Translations under genes and position numbers: made by a program
Notes under the pieces: generated by a model
The model's database searches: none
Told to the model about the DNA's origin: nothing
What the model saw: the letters and a program-made list of their open reading frames with translations, nothing else
In this document: positions 15,941 to 17,698 of the stretch, one piece after another
Numbering within the stretch: the first letter of the stretch is position 1
How the letters are laid out: every line of letters starts with the position of its first letter
Source of the DNA: JAKAGZ01 sp964412105
Lineage (GTDB): Bacteria; Bacteroidota; Ignavibacteria; Ignavibacteriales; Ignavibacteriaceae
Assembly: GCA_964412105.1 (NCBI GenBank)
Contig: CAYPNM010000053.1
Span: 1-17,698 of the forward strand
Direction of reading: 5' to 3'
DNA length: 17,698 nt

Positions 15941-16486
15941 TTGTATGTTCCAACTAAAATATTCTTTACAAAAGGGGTAGGCAGGCACAAGGAATACCTC
16001 ACTTCGTTTGAGCTGGCATTAAGAAGTGCGGGCATTGAGATCTGCAATCTTGTAACAGTCAGCAGCATTTTCCCTGTTAACTGCAAAAGAATAACCAAGG
16101 AAGAAGGGCTGAAGGAATTATCCCCCGGACAGATCACTTTTTCCGTAATGGCCCGCAATTCAACAAACGAACCAAACAGGCTGGTCGCTTCTTCGATCGG
16201 AGTTGCAATCCCCGCAGATAGTAACCAGTACGGTTATCTCTCGGAACACCATCCTTTCGGCCAAACTGAAAAGGTGGCGGGAGAATATGCAGAAGACCTT
16301 GCGGCAACAATGCTTGCAACCACTCTGGGCGTGGAATTTAATCCCGATACCGACTGGAGTGAAAGAGAAAATATTTATAAAATGTCCGGGAAAATTGTTC
16401 GTTCATTCAATATAACACAGTCAGCAGAGGGTGATAAGAACGGCCTATGGACGACAGTTCTGGCCGCAGGGATTTTACTTCCATAA
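15941..16486 (+). CDS. Pyruvoyl-dependent arginine decarboxylase (PvlArgDC)
   Basis: 181-residue proenzyme that should convert arginine to agmatine and CO2, the first step of a polyamine route. This family cleaves itself between two serines, and the second becomes the pyruvoyl group. Here the site is VTVSSIFP with S41 and S42, preceded by N36, the counterpart of the conserved Asn in the Methanocaldococcus enzyme. E102 in YLSEHHPFGQ is the likely catalytic acid. The other typical blocks, FFTKGVGRHKEYLTSFELAL and the C-terminal WTTVLAAGILLP, are also present. The start is TTG at 15941 with AGGAG 8 nt upstream, giving the family opening MYVPTKIFFT. An ATG at 15933 is out of frame. It lies 15 nt after tyrS. 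Confidence 0.92.
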   Translation: MYVPTKIFFTKGVGRHKEYLTSFELALRSAGIEICNLVTVSSIFPVNCKRITKEEGLKELSPGQITFSVMARNSTNEPNRLVASSIGVAIPADSNQYGYLSEHHPFGQTEKVAGEYAEDLAATMLATTLGVEFNPDTDWSERENIYKMSGKIVRSFNITQSAEGDKNGLWTTVLAAGILLP

Positions 16487-16498
16487 AAAGGAAACAAT

Positions 16499-17422
16499 TT
16501 GTATAATGAGTTTACCTTCTGGATCGTATTCGCGGTTCTGGCGTCACTTATAATTTTCATTGATCTGTACGCAACGGATCACCGGCCCGGAAAGTTAGGC
16601 CTGAAGCGCAGTTTAATGTGGAGCGGAGTCTGGATAGGTACGGCACTTCTTTTTAATGCGGGGATCTATTTTTTCCTGAAAGATGGGCACGTTAAGGCCC
16701 TTGAATTTACAACCGGATACCTTATTGAGTACTCGCTCTCCGTAGACAATCTCTTCGTCTTTCTTTTAATTTTCAAGGTGATGAACGTTCCGGAAAAGAG
16801 CCAGCCGCATGTGCTTAAATGGGGAATTTTAAGTGCTGTAGTCTTCAGGATTGTTTTTATACTTGCAGGCGTCGGCTTGATAAATCTTTTCCAGCCGGTT
16901 ATTTATGTCTTCGGATTGATCCTGTTATTCGCTTCCTATAAAATGGCATTCGGCGGAAATGAGACAATAGATTATGAAAAGAATCCCCTGGTAAAGTTTG
17001 TAAAAAGATTTTTTAACATAACTCATAAGTTTGAAGGCGATAAGTTTTTTGTTAAGCAGGGTGGAAAGTTCTTTGCCACTTCCCTGTTTTTAACTCTGAT
17101 AGTGATCGAATCATCCGATATAATTTTTGCGGTTGACTCAATACCAGCCGTAATCGCAATTACCCGCGATACATTTATAATTATTACCTCCAACATTTTC
17201 GCAATACTTGGCCTGCGCGCTTTGTATTTCTCTCTCTCCGGCTTGGTAGATATGTTTGTCTATTTGAAATACGGTGTGGCTTTTATACTGGCATTTGTAG
17301 GAATCAAAATGCTGGTCTCCGAATTTTATCACATACCGACTGAATTGTCTCTTGCAATTATAATTTTCTTTCTGGCGGGATCTATTATTTTATCGCTTAT
17401 CTTTAAGAAGAAGAAAGGTTAA
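16499..17422 (+). CDS. TerC/Alx-family integral membrane protein
   Basis: 307 residues with about eight or nine transmembrane helices, the normal size for the TerC/Alx group. Conserved acidic blocks are IDLYATDHR (21-29), EYSLSVDNLFVF (77-88) and ESSDIIFAVDSIPA (204-217); these carry the acidic residues thought to handle metal ions. Alx-type members are linked to manganese export and TerC members to tellurite resistance or to insertion of exported proteins; which applies here cannot be told. The start is TTG at 16499, six bases after AAGGA. It follows the decarboxylase gene by 12 nt and is probably co-transcribed with it. No yybP-ykoY manganese riboswitch fits in that short gap. Confidence 0.92.
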   Translation: MYNEFTFWIVFAVLASLIIFIDLYATDHRPGKLGLKRSLMWSGVWIGTALLFNAGIYFFLKDGHVKALEFTTGYLIEYSLSVDNLFVFLLIFKVMNVPEKSQPHVLKWGILSAVVFRIVFILAGVGLINLFQPVIYVFGLILLFASYKMAFGGNETIDYEKNPLVKFVKRFFNITHKFEGDKFFVKQGGKFFATSLFLTLIVIESSDIIFAVDSIPAVIAITRDTFIIITSNIFAILGLRALYFSLSGLVDMFVYLKYGVAFILAFVGIKMLVSEFYHIPTELSLAIIIFFLAGSIILSLIFKKKKG

Positions 17423-17450
17423 GACACTTTCGTTAATGATTTTGCATACG

Positions 17451-17475
17451 TAACTCAGGTTAATAACCTGAGTTA
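17451..17475. terminator. 11-bp perfect hairpin after the TerC gene
   Basis: TAACTCAGGTT (17451-17461) pairs exactly with AACCTGAGTTA (17465-17475) around the 3-nt loop AAT. It lies 28 nt after the terC-like stop. The bases after it (ATTTAAAAC) give only a weak U tract, so it may be a poor terminator, an mRNA 3'-end stabiliser, or a palindromic repeat. Confidence 0.5.
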
Positions 17476-17492
17476 ATTTAAAACTGCTTTGA

Positions 17493-17553
17493 CGGTTGCC
17501 TCGATACAATTTTGATTCCGCCTGACGGCGATATCAAAATCACTCGGCAACCG
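17493..17553 (+). repeat. Structured palindromic element, copy 1
   Basis: The outer stem CGGTTGCC (17493-17500) pairs with GGCAACCG (17546-17553). The inner stem ATTTTGAT (17509-17516) pairs with ATCAAAAT (17533-17540). A further CGCC/GGCG stem (17519-17522 with 17527-17530) closes a TGAC loop. Between outer and inner stems is an asymmetric internal loop, TCGATACA on the 5' side and CACTC on the 3' side. The same loop occurs, inverted, in the element at 17593-17651. Confidence 0.75.
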
Positions 17554-17592
17554 CTATACGTTTATTTTTATTAAGTAAACTTTACATATCTC

Positions 17593-17651
17593 GGTGTCCG
17601 AGTGCCCCGACAAATTCCATTAGGAATTTGTCGGGGTGTATCGAGGACACC
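17593..17651 (-). repeat. Structured palindromic element, copy 2 (inverted)
   Basis: The outer stem GGTGTCC (17593-17599) pairs with GGACACC (17645-17651). The 14-bp inner stem CCCCGACAAATTCC (17605-17618) pairs perfectly with 17623-17636 around the loop ATTA. Read on the minus strand, the internal loop is TCGATACA on the 5' side and CACTC on the 3' side, identical to copy 1 although both stems have different sequences. Confidence 0.78.
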
Positions 17652-17698
17652 ATTCGCTCTTTAATGTTATCCAATGATTATCCCGTATTTGTATTAAT

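Noticed and set aside
15933..15980. ATG just upstream of the arginine decarboxylase TTG
   Set aside because: It is out of frame with the conserved protein and meets a stop after about 15 codons.
16487..16498. yybP-ykoY manganese riboswitch before the TerC/Alx-like gene
   Set aside because: Only 12 nt separate it from the preceding gene; no room and no matching structure.

Overview
The window looks like chromosomal DNA from a member of the Bacteroidota/Chlorobiota/Ignavibacteriota group. Evidence for this is an AT-rich composition with GldA/GldF/GldG-type ABC genes, a tricorn-like secreted S41 peptidase, an OmpH/Skp chaperone and a pyruvoyl-dependent arginine decarboxylase. Clear Shine-Dalgarno sequences (GGAG, AGGAG) and frequent TTG/GTG starts are less typical of true Bacteroidia, so Ignavibacteriota or Chlorobiota relatives are favoured. 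This placement is inference from gene content, not a phylogenetic result.

Layout, left to right. (1) The 3' end of a small unknown gene on the plus strand (1-183) and a GNAT acetyltransferase on the minus strand. (2) A minus-strand ABC export operon (5054 down to 927): ATPase, six-helix permease, GldG-like auxiliary protein and a membrane-anchored DUF4340 protein. (3) A 280-bp intergenic stretch holding a heptad direct repeat and a palindrome. (4) A minus-strand operon (9734 down to 5335) of ECF sigma factor, membrane zinc-finger (zf-HC2) anti-sigma factor and two exported HEAT-repeat proteins, with 12-15 nt gaps. (5) A divergent intergenic region with a perfect 9+9 bp palindrome. (6) A plus-strand secreted tricorn-like protease, ending at a strong bidirectional terminator shared with the convergent ompH-like gene. 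(7) A 100-base run of N. (8) A plus-strand run of smpB, tyrS, pyruvoyl-dependent arginine decarboxylase and a TerC/Alx membrane protein; the last three are tightly spaced and all start with TTG. (9) A 276-bp tail with three hairpins. Two of these are inverted copies of one structured element: stems of different sequence flank the same asymmetric internal loop.

Functional themes are envelope biogenesis and quality control (Skp-like chaperone, tricorn-like peptidase, ABC exporter, sigma/anti-sigma/HEAT operon) and translation (tyrS, smpB). The two parts most worth following up are the sigma/anti-sigma/HEAT operon with its palindrome, which may be a little-studied envelope-signalling module, and the paired covarying hairpins at the right end.
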